From Marsupella aquatica (Eukaryota > Marchantiophyta): a DNA stretch of 64,000 nucleotides. Below are positions 11,489-22,330 of this stretch, in pieces; the stretch's first letter is position 1, and each line of letters opens with the position of its first letter. The DNA lies in NCBI GenBank assembly GCA_973895155.1, contig OZ316891.1, forward strand, positions 9,238,001 to 9,302,000, in the 5' to 3' direction. Position numbers and translations under genes: made by a program. The notes under the pieces are model-generated. The model had not been told where the DNA came from and ran no database searches. It saw nothing but the letters and a program-made list of their open reading frames with translations.

Positions 11489-13289
11489 ACAAGAGCCAAA
11501 AAGCAGGGGAGTCCTTACGAAAGTCCCCCACAACCATAGACTAAGGGCCTACTAACCTGTCAACAAACTGAAAAGCCAGGTAGAGCTCCAGGGCAGACTG
11601 GATAGGAGGGTCACATAGTGATATTTTGACTATTAGTCCTAAAAACAAGTGTCTCATCCCCATGAAGATAATGAATGCATAAGCCCTCTGTAGACAGACA
11701 GACATCCATTGTCTATAGAAGGTCATCATGACAGAAACTGAGGGATAAGGACTGTTGAACTCAAAAGATGGTTCCAAGTAGAAGTGAAAGCTATGTCAAG
11801 CAAGAGGGACATCATGGTAATTACACATAAAAAAGTAGCTCTCAGTTATGTAGAATGAACAACACCCAGGGAAATAACAAAACAATCTGGTTTTTATTGG
11901 TATGTAAAATCCTTCCAGCCTGTGGGAAAATGCCATGTCACCAATTACACCCTACAGTGCAATATTTGATGTGCATCTACCAGAAAAGTTACTTGACATT
12001 GCAGTGATCTCCTCTTTTGAAATTAGAATGTTTGGGTGATAAGATGAGTGGAAGTTGTGTACAGAGCCAACGCCATAGGGGGGTTCACGATGTTCTAAAG
12101 CAATGCTGCGGAACACACTAATCCCATGCCTCAGGGGAGTAGTATGAATGCAACTGTTTTCCTCTCTAGACTTAAAGTCATTTTCTAATTGTTATTATTT
12201 TGGTACCTCAAGGTACCTTAGTGCTGGGAGACATTGGGCAAGCAAGAATGCAAAATCATGCTCCTTTTTGTGATATATATCAGTGTCAGCCAAAGTTATA
12301 TATATGGCGATGGCACTATACCGGCACCGTTGTGACACAGCTACTCCTACTGGCAGGATGCAGTTGCAGTGCAGTCATTGTCTGAGAGAAACACCCTCCT
12401 TTGCCTTACTGTAGGGAAGACCAGATTTGCGAAATGCCATAAATATTTATCTAGATTTCATTTTTTGTACTTTCAATAAATGTATACTTAATATATGAGT
12501 GTTTTGCATCAAAATGCTTAGAATATTCCTAAAATATGCTTTGTGAATTATTTTCCATTCACGTTTCACTAACACTACCAAACTAAAAGTTTAATGACTA
12601 GCACATTCTGTGGGCTGACAGGACTGAGGCTCGTCATGTATATTCCTACTCACAAGCATAGTCTATCTATCTAAAAACGCAGGTCTGATCAAAAGTGAAA
12701 GTTAGGATAAGGGCCTATGGTCCAGCTTTGATCTAGTAGGGGCACAACTACGGTTAGGGGTGGAGATGCAAATGGACAAGATGGTACTCGCCTTCTATTT
12801 ATGAACAAAGCTTGAGCATTTGGATTAGTATATCAAAATTATACATTCACCAGAGAAATTATAGAGTGGTTCATGGTTTCACTCTACTGACTAGGTCATA
12901 AAGTAAACTTGATTGTGAATTATAACACAGACTAGCCTCAATGCCTGAGCTTTGCTTGTAAATAGGTGATTACTCACCATTGTTGTCACTGTGACTGTAG
13001 GCACGTACTCTACCGTTCTATCACAGAGTATTAGATAACTGAGCTCCCGTTCTTTGAGCAGAAATAGAGATGAGTACATTTTTAACTCACATTCCCAACT
13101 TCAATTACACTCCCTGAGATATGGTCTAGAGTACTCAATTTAGATTGATCCAAGGCCTGAAGAGTAACTTTAAATTGAAATTATGATATAGTTAGATTAC
13201 ATTATTATTTAAGTTTTTTGGTTAAGCTCATGACCTGATTGTCCCTATGCTCTTAAGGTGCCCGCTCTCTGTCCAATTCCTTGTCATTT

Positions 13290-13690
13290 GATTCGAAGTC
13301 TCGCACAGGGACCCACTGTGGCAAATTCCGCTGGTTCCTGCTCACTGGCCGGTCTCCCGGAGTGTGCCACTCCCCCTACAATAGATAAATCCCTGGGTTG
13401 GCTTCCTTGTTCTTAGGTCTTGCTTCTCTCTTGATACCAGCCTCTCTGGTTTTGTTTTGTTTTTTGCCTCCCAAAAATCAATTGAATTTGATTCAAAAAG
13501 CCTGCATACAGAAATTCAAAAAGCCAGCATACAACATATGTTGGCCTCTCTGGTTTTGGGCACCATACTTTGGTCCACCCCTGGTGCCGATCCCCTTGTG
13601 GGCCACCCATGGGCCACCCATGTTGTATGCTGGCTTTTTGAATGTAATTCAAATGGGTGATTTCGAGACAAAAAGTTTAGCACACTGATT
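13290..13690 (+). repeat. Dispersed repeat copy A, possible retroelement tail
   Basis: Sequence here (CACTGGCCGG, a TTGGC..CTT block, then GAATG.AATTCA and GATTTCGAG.CAAAAA) recurs in the same order and orientation at about 50.94-51.21 kb. The right end contains a short duplicated block GCACACTGATTTCGA. The shared 3' layout suggests the tail of a non-LTR element, but no reverse-transcriptase sequence is visible. Confidence 0.5.
13514..13643. repeat. Perfect 24-bp inverted repeat (hairpin) with 82-nt loop
   Basis: The left arm 13514-13537 and right arm 13620-13643 are exact reverse complements, with core AAAAAGCCAGCATACAACAT. A degenerate direct copy of the left arm (AAAAAGCCTGCATACA) precedes it at about 13495. 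The loop contains a duplicated GGGCCACCCAT. It lies inside dispersed repeat copy A. Confidence 0.9.
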
Positions 13691-13849
13691 TCGAGGCAAA
13701 AAGTTTAGCACACTGATTTCGATACTTCGCAAGCAAGCTTGGCCTGTGAGGACGTGTAATGCGTTCAACCTCAAATCCAATTCATCCAATAATTCATACA
13801 TATAAAACTGGTGTAGGTGGACTCGGATGAGCCAGAAAATATGCTCGTC

Positions 13850-14640
13850 CACGACAGACTAGGCGAAGGCCACAAATGTTCAGCTCCTAATTCACCTACT
13901 GCAATGCCAACTGTCTGCAAGAGCTTGAAGCACTTGGGTGAGCTGAATTTGAGGGATTGGGGATCGGGAGTCGATAATCCTTTGAATTTTCCGAGATAAA
14001 GAGATTGGGGGTGGAGGATTCGGATGATTGGGCTTTCTGAATGACGCACAACACGTTTGTATTTTGGTCATTCAAGACCTTGAAGCATTTAGGTGTGCTG
14101 AATTTGAGAGATTGGGGATCGAGAGTCGTTGATCCCTCGAAATTGCTGAGGTAAAGAGATTGGGGGTGGTCGATTCGGATGATTGGGCTTTCAGAACGAC
14201 GTATAACACTTTTTAATGCTGGTCATGCACCTGAGCCAGCCTTTTTCTGGCACCGTACTTGTGAACTGTCAGTTGGGTGGCAAAAGGCGAGCAATTGACA
14301 TGAAAGAGTGCTGCTAGAGCTTTCCACGACCTTTTATAGCATGGTGAGATGATGAATGTCTGAGTTACCAACTACCCACTTTGTCAATGTCTGTCTTCCA
14401 GCAAGGTACAAATTGAGATTGCGGTGTCTTTGACGAATTGGTACTGGAAGAGCTCTGCAAATTGAAAAGTTTGTCGATGACTTCGAAGCATTTCAGCTTC
14501 TTTGATGATTCGAAGCTCCTGAGACAGAAGCCTGAGTGTGAGTCGCCGCAGTGATACACCGTTGGATTGGAGACTTGGATGAGGTCAATTGAAATCAGCG
14601 ATACACGTGGAGGTAGTGTGGTCGAGAAAACTTGCCAGAG
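13850..14640 (+). pseudogene. Possible decayed leucine-rich-repeat coding sequence, internally duplicated
   Basis: Plus-strand frames show LRR-like phrases: LKHLGELNLRDWGSG near 13930, a diverged copy LKHLGVLNLRDWGSR near 14085, and ELCKLKSLSMTSKHF near 14450. Stops interrupt all of them. The first two lie in a diverged duplication of about 150 bp (about 13925-14065 and 14080-14216), each ending GATTCGGATGATTGGGCTTT. This resembles the eroded C-terminal end of an LRR disease-resistance-type gene, but no NB-ARC or kinase sequence is visible. It could also be non-coding repeat that mimics an LRR. Confidence 0.3.
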
Positions 14641-14706
14641 AAGAGACTTGATCACGGATACGAAGGTCTCAGGTAGGACCTCTGATCTAGGTTTCACAGA
14701 GGCAAG

Positions 14707-15933
14707 ATGTGTGACGAGGACGTGAGCCTGTCAGCAAGGCTCGACCAAGCTCGGTTGTTCATTCGCAAGGCTTACAGCAAGATTGACCCGGAGCTGCCTG
14801 CTTTATTGGAGGTCTTGGAGGATGCGGGAGCGGCCGAATGTTGGCACAAGCATAGTACCTTTTTCGACCATCTTCACAATGTTTACCGAACCCTGAAGCT
14901 GTGGAATTGTCCAGACTCGGTCGCTCGCTGTGGTTTGTTCCACTCCTCTTACTCCAATTCGTATGTGAATCTGGCAATCTTCGAGCCCAATGTAGACCGG
15001 CAGAAAGTTCGTGATCTCATTGGTGACGATGCAGAGGAGCTTGTCCACTGGTTTTGCATCGTTCCCAGACAGGAGCTAATTTTTGATATGCTTGTCTCGA
15101 ATGTATACGGCGATCAAAAAGCTGGGCCCGGTCGAAAACATCCGGAAACGTTGGGCAAGTCTGCCAATGACAAGCGGACGGTGTTGGTCCCGCCTGAGGG
15201 TTTAGTTGTGCAACATATTCGTACCGGAGAGGATCTCCTAGTTCCCAGACGACTCATCGCCATCTTTCTTATACTCACCATCGCAGACTTCAGTGATCAG
15301 TGGTATGGTTGGCAAGATAGCATGTTCGGAAACGCAGATGGTAAGATGGAGTTTGCAGAAAACGATGGGTCACCATTATGGCCGGGAGACGGAAAACCTG
15401 GATTATGGATGCCAGCTATCTCTCGCATGGGAGTAATTCTCAGTGAGATTTTGAGAGACGAAGAGGAATACGAAGCTGCTGAGAAAGAACAGGGCAGAGG
15501 AATGGACTCAAGGCCTTTCAGCCACATAGAAATCAGGGCTCCTCCCGTTTTGAAGCATTGCACTGAGACTGTCTCCCCGTCAGATCAAGTTCAGTCCATG
15601 AACCTGTACTGGGAAGCTTTATGCAAAAAGGACCATGGTCAAGGCAATGATTTGGCTAAGTCCTCTCTTATGAAAGCCATTCAACACAACCCTTACCTTG
15701 CAGAGCCTCACATCGTGCTTGCTCAAATACTCCTAGCAGAGGGAAAGTGGGAAGAAGGTCAGGAAGAAGCCTCGAAAGGATTGAAACTCCTGCTTGAGTG
15801 GGGCACTCACTGGGACAAGAGAATGACTTGGGAAGGCTGGATTGCATGGGCGCGCGTGTTAAGGACGAGTGGAGAACAAAAGACTTGGCCCAAAAGTGGA
15901 TGGGGTATCATTAACCTTGGCCTGGTGACGTGA
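14707..15933 (+). CDS. DUF6817-like/TPR protein, intronless
   Basis: A single uninterrupted frame of 408 codons starts at ATG 14707 and ends at TGA 15931-15933. The N-terminal half contains FFDHLHNVYRTLKLW (H55) followed by GLFHSSYSNSYVNL (H79), a spaced-histidine pattern I associate with plant and algal DUF6817 proteins and reminiscent of HD folds. A helical C-terminal part (about residues 299-385, ALCKKDHGQGNDLAKSSLM, AEPHIVLAQILLAEGKWEEG) looks like two or three TPR units. It ends in a Trp-rich block (WEGWIAWARV, GWGIINLGLV). No signal peptide or membrane segment is seen. Biochemical function is unknown; the TPR part suggests protein binding. Absence of introns contrasts with its neighbours. 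Family name is recalled, not searched. Confidence 0.8.
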   Translation: MCDEDVSLSARLDQARLFIRKAYSKIDPELPALLEVLEDAGAAECWHKHSTFFDHLHNVYRTLKLWNCPDSVARCGLFHSSYSNSYVNLAIFEPNVDRQKVRDLIGDDAEELVHWFCIVPRQELIFDMLVSNVYGDQKAGPGRKHPETLGKSANDKRTVLVPPEGLVVQHIRTGEDLLVPRRLIAIFLILTIADFSDQWYGWQDSMFGNADGKMEFAENDGSPLWPGDGKPGLWMPAISRMGVILSEILRDEEEYEAAEKEQGRGMDSRPFSHIEIRAPPVLKHCTETVSPSDQVQSMNLYWEALCKKDHGQGNDLAKSSLMKAIQHNPYLAEPHIVLAQILLAEGKWEEGQEEASKGLKLLLEWGTHWDKRMTWEGWIAWARVLRTSGEQKTWPKSGWGIINLGLVT

Positions 15934-18910
15934 AAGGCTACGCATTCGAGGAAAGTTTCTTATGAGAGAAGATTTCCCAATTGAGGAGGTTTTCTCCACG
16001 ATGGCCAGATGCATTACAATTTAAGATTTTAGCATGAGTTGCATGCTACATTGTGAACCACATTGATTAGTTGAGCAGGTGCAGATTAATTGAGGTACTG
16101 ACAAGTCAAGAAGAGCTATAATACATACTGTAATAGATCTGGACGGATCATATCAATCAGTCTTGACGAACGACGACTTCATGAGAGGCTGGATGAGCCT
16201 TTTACTACTATTCCACCGACTTGGATTTTTTTGTTGTATTCGAGCAGCGAGATGTAATGGCATGATACTGGAGGTTGTTTACAAGACCCCAATTGTAATA
16301 CAACCCTAATCCGGATCATGAATTTGTAAGATCAACAACGTAGAAAGTTGTATGGAGTTGATAGTTATCTCATGGCAAAAGGACTTCATGAACCCACTGT
16401 AGATAGCCAGAAGATACTCTCACTTAACTTTCTCTACATTCACTCGCTCAACATGTACCGCTGTACATCCAAAATCAAATTATCCGAGCCATTTTGTTGA
16501 GTTTTTTGAGGATTGCATGTCTGCCAAGTGACTAAGAAAAGGACAGGAATACTGTGAAGGCAATAATACTTTGACCCGGATCAAAGTAGGATCAGTTTAT
16601 TGAGGAAGTGTGTGGCGCCCACCGAAAGAATGGTAAGAAAAGAGTTAATGACCTCAAGACTGTAGTTGCAGATCATTTTTTCACAGCTATTCATCATTTG
16701 CAGCTGTTCTCCCCCTGATCTTCCCTCAACTCCCTGCCGGGCTGCTGATCATGCTTATCAGTAGCCATAATTTGTGGTCCCCTGTTCGGCTCTGTTCCCT
16801 TCGTGAACCGCCCAGTTGTATCCCGTTCATCTTAATCAATTCAGTTTGGATTTTTCAAGGAAAAACAAGTCCTTCTTGCTTTCCTGACGACCTCTAAGCA
16901 CAAAGAGAAAGCCAGTTTATGTCCCAGGACGAACATGCTATATCTGGAACCTACTGAACAAATTTCAACAAGAAATCTGCACCATATTCTGCAACCTACC
17001 GAACAAAAATTTTCACCAGGCAATCTGCAATAATGAGACGTGACCTAAGTGACCATCCAAGTGTGTTCAAAGTAGAGGGAGTACATTCCCATTCTGTCCT
17101 TAAGACTGCAAAAACATTCCAGAGGCATGCTGGCGGGGTGGTTACACTGTTTGATCGCCCTGACAAAAAACCGACCTCGATCGAACTTGGCACTAGTTGA
17201 ATCTATCTCTTACATGCACTATACTATACGTCGATTCTGTCCTTGATAGAAATTTGGCCCAAGCTGGAACCATTACTTGCCTGTGATAGAAATGTGGATT
17301 GCATGCGCAAAAAGTGATCCGGGCAACCAAATGCTAGGTAGACAAATCTACCTGTGATCCTGGCTCTGAGCTACTGTACGACTGACTATTTAGACTATCA
17401 ATTGGGTACCATACCTATCATCCTGACTGTATTCTTGATTCAGAACTGACAGAAGCACTGTTCATTCAGTTCAACAGGAGTCTTTGAAATGAGTGTATCC
17501 AGTTCGTACCAACTATCTACCAACTGTACCTGTATTAGTGCAACCTGCAGGCAAAATTACGTTCCGCATTCAAAGCTTGCGTTACCGTCGTGCTGAAAGT
17601 TGAGACATCATCAGTACAGTCCCGAGTGTACTGATGATGACGATATCCAGTGGAGAAGTGAACGCCAGTCATTTCCCCCTAACGTGTTTTTTTCTTTGTA
17701 AAGATACCAATAAATGTAGTTTTCATGAGTGCATCTCAATCTTCACTAAAGGACAAATACACAACTATACACATGCATTTATCTTGCGTAAATCTACCCA
17801 AAACTGCGGCTTTCAGAAGTGCATGTCAACCTTCATAAGCGCGTTTATCAGTTACTGCATAGACTTCACCAGATGCTTTTATTGAAGAGCTTGCAACTAT
17901 CACAAAGAGTAATTACAGACTTCACCAGATGCTTTTATTGAAGAGCTTGCAACTATTACAAAGAGTTATTACTTGCGCTTATACAATTTCCATGGGCTGT
18001 ATGCCTGTATGAGGGTTTAGGGGACTTTGGGGTGTGGGAACTGACAGCAGATTCATGATGACTTAACAATTCCAGTTTGCCATGCAGAACTCCAAACTCC
18101 AAGCAATTGAGAGAGCAATACATTTGAGCATGGGGGTTGGGCTTAGAGTGGGGATGGTCAAGCCCCTAGTTTATTCTAATGCTCGAACTACACGTGTTGC
18201 ATTCTGGATCATGCACATACACAAAAGTGCATAAACTTAACTCCCTGCACTCATAAGTTAGTGCATATAGTGGATAAGTGCAGGGTTGGGGGGAGTGCGC
18301 TTATACAGTTACAATCTTACTAATAAAGCCCAATGCAAACTTACTTTCAAGGTCTAGAGTGAATACTGTAAACTCTAAATCTCAATAGGACAAGGACAAA
18401 ACTGGAAAAGGATGGGAGCAAACTGACATCGACTCTAAATAAGGACAAAATTAAGAGTGAATCAATAAAGACAAATAGAAGTGAGGGTGAAAAAAAGAGG
18501 GATCTCAACAGCATTGAACCCGTTCGCATCCCACCTCGGTCGCAAAGATTGAACGGGTAATCAAGCTAGTAGATTGTAGAGTGTTTGATTGAGCACCTGA
18601 CTCACTCAATGACTCACCCAACATTCATGGGCTGCAAGGGTGTGACAATCCTTCTTGCAGAATCAAAGTCACTCCTAGGACAGTAGTATTTCTTTAGACC
18701 GTAAAATGGACACAGATCTTCGCGTTCTCAACAATGTTTCTCAGTTCTCAAGCTCCTGTGATCATCATACAGTTGCCACGAAGGACAATTTATTAAAGCA
18801 CGGAGAATTGACTTCTAGCTGAGAATTCCAAGCAGCCGTTGCTTCAAGAGCCAAGCCTAGCCAGCAGAAGTCACGTTTCCTACCGGCTACTGACAAGAAG
18901 ATGACAATGT
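15934..18910. other. Gene-free interval between the DUF6817-like and zinc-finger genes
   Basis: It contains the downstream regions of both flanking genes and AT-rich sequence without recognisable genes. Notable items are a 13-bp hairpin (arms 17606-17618 and 17627-17639, core CATCATCAGTACA), a 56-bp tandem duplication (17862-17973), and scattered AAGTGCA/TGCGCTTAT motifs at about 17.7-18.3 kb. Confidence 0.5.
17862..17973. repeat. 56-bp tandem duplication
   Basis: Copies at 17862-17917 and 17918-17973 share GACTTCACCAGATGC and TTGAAGAGCTTGCAACTAT; they differ at one or two positions (ATCACAAAGAGTAATTAC versus ATTACAAAGAGTTATTAC). Confidence 0.93.
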
Positions 18911-19420
18911 CTACCCGTAATAATAGGCTTCCTGGGTGTACTCCGTAACTTCCCCAGAATGATAGACGTGGGAGCCTGAAGGCAAGGACTCTGTGTTGGA
19001 CGCAAGCATGGGTATGCCCCGAGCAGGCAAGTACTGAGTGCGGCTTCCCGTGATTCTTAATTTGTCTTTCTTCCGACTCGTTTTTCTTTGGACGTAACTC
19101 CAAAAGCTGAGAAATGCCCTCCCAAGTCTCGAGTGCTTCATATGATGCCCCATCAGCTTCCTAGCGTTCCTGAACATCTGCGACCGATTTTTCTTCCTCC
19201 TATGCTCGTCGTAGGCGGCGTCATTCACGATGGCTCTGGAAATCGATTGTCGAGTGGTGACGACTTGGGCATTGAGGTGCATCTCTCGTCCTATCTGCTG
19301 AGGGTTGTAACAGTCACTGCACAGATGGTGGTCACATCTGTCCCCTGAGCACACCAGGTGCTCATCGTCTGGGCTGGTGTTGTTTGCATCGCATTCACAG
19401 CACAACCAATGTAACTCCAT
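18911..19420 (-). CDS. Small Cys-rich putative zinc-finger protein, intronless
   Basis: The frame runs from ATG 19420-19418 to a stop at 18911, about 169 aa, beginning MELHWLCCECDANN. The first 37 residues carry C7/C8, C10, C24, C29, C34 and C37 with H31/H32, in the layout WxCCxC-x13-C-x4-C-x4-C-x2-C, which looks like a compact two-zinc finger. The remainder is basic (HRRKKNRSQ, RKTSRKKDKLR) and polar, compatible with nuclear or RNA/DNA contact, and ends in a Tyr-rich tail EYTQEAYYYG. I do not recognise a named plant family. The finger resembles short W..CC.C..C..C..H..C..C fingers I recall from fungal proteins. It is probably a genuine gene because the finger is intact, but expression evidence is needed to be sure. 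Confidence 0.55.
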   Translation of the reverse strand: MELHWLCCECDANNTSPDDEHLVCSGDRCDHHLCSDCYNPQQIGREMHLNAQVVTTRQSISRAIVNDAAYDEHRRKKNRSQMFRNARKLMGHHMKHSRLGRAFLSFWSYVQRKTSRKKDKLRITGSRTQYLPARGIPMLASNTESLPSGSHVYHSGEVTEYTQEAYYYG

Positions 19421-21690
19421 TACCACAACCTAGTAGCTTATCAAATCAACTTCTATAATCTGAGTGGAACTAATTAAAGAGAGATTGAGACCAAGACCGA
19501 GACCTGCCAAGAAAACCACATTGGTTAATTAGAATACGTAGACGAGCTAGACATGCCCCAGACAGGCAACACCACAGCTTAATTAAGGGAAATATCTAAG
19601 GATCTCATCAAAGAGACTAGCACGAGGGAAACATCCAAGGATCTCATCAAAGAGACTGGCACGAGAAATAATCTGGAGAGATTTATTAAAGGACCGATCC
19701 TTGGGTTAGAAGCCCATGTTGAGACATCGCAAACTCCCATTTCGTCAGAAATTCATACAGAATGTGCAGAGCATTTTGTACCTGTAGTCAAATCAACAGT
19801 TTGAAAGACATGTAATTGCTATTTAGTAAAGGCTCCCTCTGCTTAGGTCCATGATTGTAAACTACGGTAGTAAACCAACTATATTACAAATATGATTAGA
19901 GAGACTCCCCCCCCCCCGACTTTCATTAGTTGTGTTCCCTTGAGCTCTAGTTAACGGGGTGCAATTGAACAGTCCGTGTTTTCTCTTCCTTGACTGTCTC
20001 TGTTACCAAACCAAGAAGCCATTCTTTCACTCGAGCCTGGAATCTGGAATCGAATCCACCCAGTAATCGGTAATTCATCCATAACAGCGGCAGAGAAAGA
20101 AAGAGAGCTCAGCCCAACTGCTAATCAGTTGTGACTCACATTTAACATAAGCAGACAAACTGCTGAGCGACATTTTATTCAATACAACACATGATCGAAA
20201 GAATATCTCTACTGCCAATATCTCGGGTTGGGATTTGGAAACTCAGCACCGTCCCTCTGGACGCGGTCCAGCTACTGTAACATTCAAACGAGGCCTGCCC
20301 AAAAGCGGCGAGATCCGAAAAGAAACGCACTTTTCTATTCTTGAACCGAAAAAGTATCTTCTATCGGCCAAGCTCGTATCAAGTAAAGTGCATGCATACA
20401 TACTTCCATGACGATCAGAATCTCTCACCTGGTTCCAAGCTCGAAAGAGATTTCTATCAACCAATCTTCGACCAGATCCTCGCCGAGGAGCCCACCCACA
20501 CACAGCTACAGCACATGCCAACCGAGTCCAAGAACAAGAACAAGCTGTTCGATCGAGCTGGCCTGCGAGGCCAAAGATTGCTGCTCACGAAAGGAAGGAA
20601 AAGCTTTAAGTAATGGAAAGCGCCAAGTCACTCTCTCGATTCTGATCAGCCAACCTGAGCTGAGCTGAGCTTACCAAGCAAAAACCAAAACCGACAACGG
20701 GAAATGGTCCATTCAACTACAGACTCACGATTGATACCATCACTAATCTCTGCACAAGCCAACTTACTTTCCCGCAAATCCACTTCCAGTCCTGAGTCAC
20801 TTACTTTCCCGCAAAATATACTTCCAGTCCTGAGTCACTTACTTTCCTGCAAATCCACTTCCAGTCCTGAGTCACTGAAAATCCGCAGCACAGTTTTCCG
20901 TCACTACTACAGTACCATACTGCCATCGTTAGCCACAGGGAAGATTTACCATGCTCATTCACTGAAAATCCACCAGCACAGTTTGCTCTCCGTCACGCTA
21001 CTACAGTACCATATTACCATCGATAGCTACAGGAGAAGCTTTACCATGCCGGCCACGCTATTTCAGACTTGCGTAGCTGAACTAAATCAATAGTGATGGG
21101 TGTTTTAAGTTTTCTGGTGCGTCCAGAGGGCCATTGGATTCCAAGATGGACGTCCACTGTTAATCCGGGACAAGCAATATCTGGAAAAATAGTATTGCTA
21201 TGCTATCTGTTACGGGGAAACGGAAAAGAGGTCAGAAGTAGGGGCGGTGGGTGCAAACGCTGAGTGCATGTGCTCGTGAACAGTCACTATGGAAGTGAGG
21301 AATTGAGGAGATGCACCGATGCAGACGGTGACTTTACCATTTAATTAAAACACGTTGGGACTGCTGTACTGTACTGAGCACGGTGTTTCAAGTCGCACTT
21401 TGACAGAGTGACAGTCGTTGCAAGTGTGTCTTGAAAAGCTTGTGTGTGGGGAGGAGAGCTCACACAGGGACTCCAGTGACATCACGGTCTTCCAAATTTC
21501 AGCGCACAGTCCTGCCGTGTCCTCTCACTTCATGTCCATTTCTGTCATTTCTATCATTTCCATCAGATGTCATCTCTTGTCTCCTCCCTTCATTTCCATT
21601 TCCATCATTTCCATCCCTTGTCATGAAATGTGAAGTCATGCCTCCGTCCTTCCCAATTCGTTAGAGCATATTTACTCTATTCCTTAGCGA
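19421..21690. other. Gene-free interval with short tandem repeats
   Basis: Upstream region of the zinc-finger gene followed by repeats. It holds a 39-bp tandem pair (19588-19665, AAGGATCTCATCAAAGAGAC), a poly-C run near 19908-19918, the arrays at 20.76-21.05 kb, and a CATTTCCAT-rich stretch at 21.53-21.62 kb. Open frames here follow the repeats and show no family features. Confidence 0.5.
20763..21050. repeat. Two nested tandem repeats: 37-38 bp x3, then about 85 bp x2
   Basis: Units starting at 20763, 20800 and 20838 share CTTACTTTCC(C/T)GCAAA and CTTCCAGTCCTGAGTCA. They are followed by a diverged pair at about 20875-20955 and 20960-21048, each with CACTGAAAATCC, CAGCACAGTTT, CTACAGTACCATA and TTTACCATGC. 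Confidence 0.9.
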
Positions 21691-22330
21691 TATATACACT
21701 ACAATAATTAAACATCGTATAATGAATTGCCATTTTTTAGTGATCTCACTTGTGCCAAAATGGAGGTTTGTGCTTGATGGACCCCCAAAATGAAAATTGT
21801 TACTTGGTGGGCCTAAGTGTATGCACTAATTAAACACAGCATAATGAATTGGTATTTCTAGTGATCTCAATAGTATGCCAAATTGGAGGTATATGCTTGA
21901 TGGACCCCTGAGTGATCCTCACTGTTGATAGACCACAGATCAATGTACCCAAAACCTCAGGGATCCCATCAATTAACACTTTTCATGTCAGGGTCCATTA
22001 AATAAATATCTTTGCCAAAATGCAAGCTCCTTTAGTTAGTGAATAAAATTATTAATTATTATATACAAGCATAATAAGTGGCCATTTTTAGTATTGTAAG
22101 ATATGCCAAAATGCAAGTATATCACACAATTGCCACAAAAGCACTAAACAGTGAGACTAAATCCCAAAGGCTAAAAACCCAATGAGGTGGAACAAACGAG
22201 GGAACAAAAGGAAAAGATGCCCTGTGTTACGTCCTTATTGTATACATTTATTCAACATAGCATACTGAGTTGTCGTTTTTCAGTGTACTGTATGATATGC
22301 CAAAATTCAAGCCCATAGTTACTGGGATTT
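21690..22330. repeat. Four diverged copies of an AT-rich unit
   Basis: Related blocks start near 21700, 21825, 22060 and 22240. Each has (A/C)A(T/C)A(G/C)(C/T)ATA.TGA(A/G)TTG or AATAAGTGGCC, then a T-rich run, then ATGCCAAAAT(G/T)(G/C)A. Two also carry GCTTGATGGACCCC. Spacing is irregular (about 120-235 bp), so this is a decayed array rather than a satellite. Confidence 0.65.

Larger units (their letters stand above)
10077..13289. other. Gene-free interval upstream of the HD gene
   Basis: The first kilobase should include the HD gene promoter. It then continues as AT-rich sequence with one 59-bp tandem duplication (11371-11488) and no recognisable coding region. Open frames at 11314-11537 (-) simply translate that duplication. 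Confidence 0.5.

Noticed and set aside
20243-20668. Overlapping 86-92 aa frames on both strands
   Set aside because: No conserved features; mutually overlapping frames in a short GC-richer patch.
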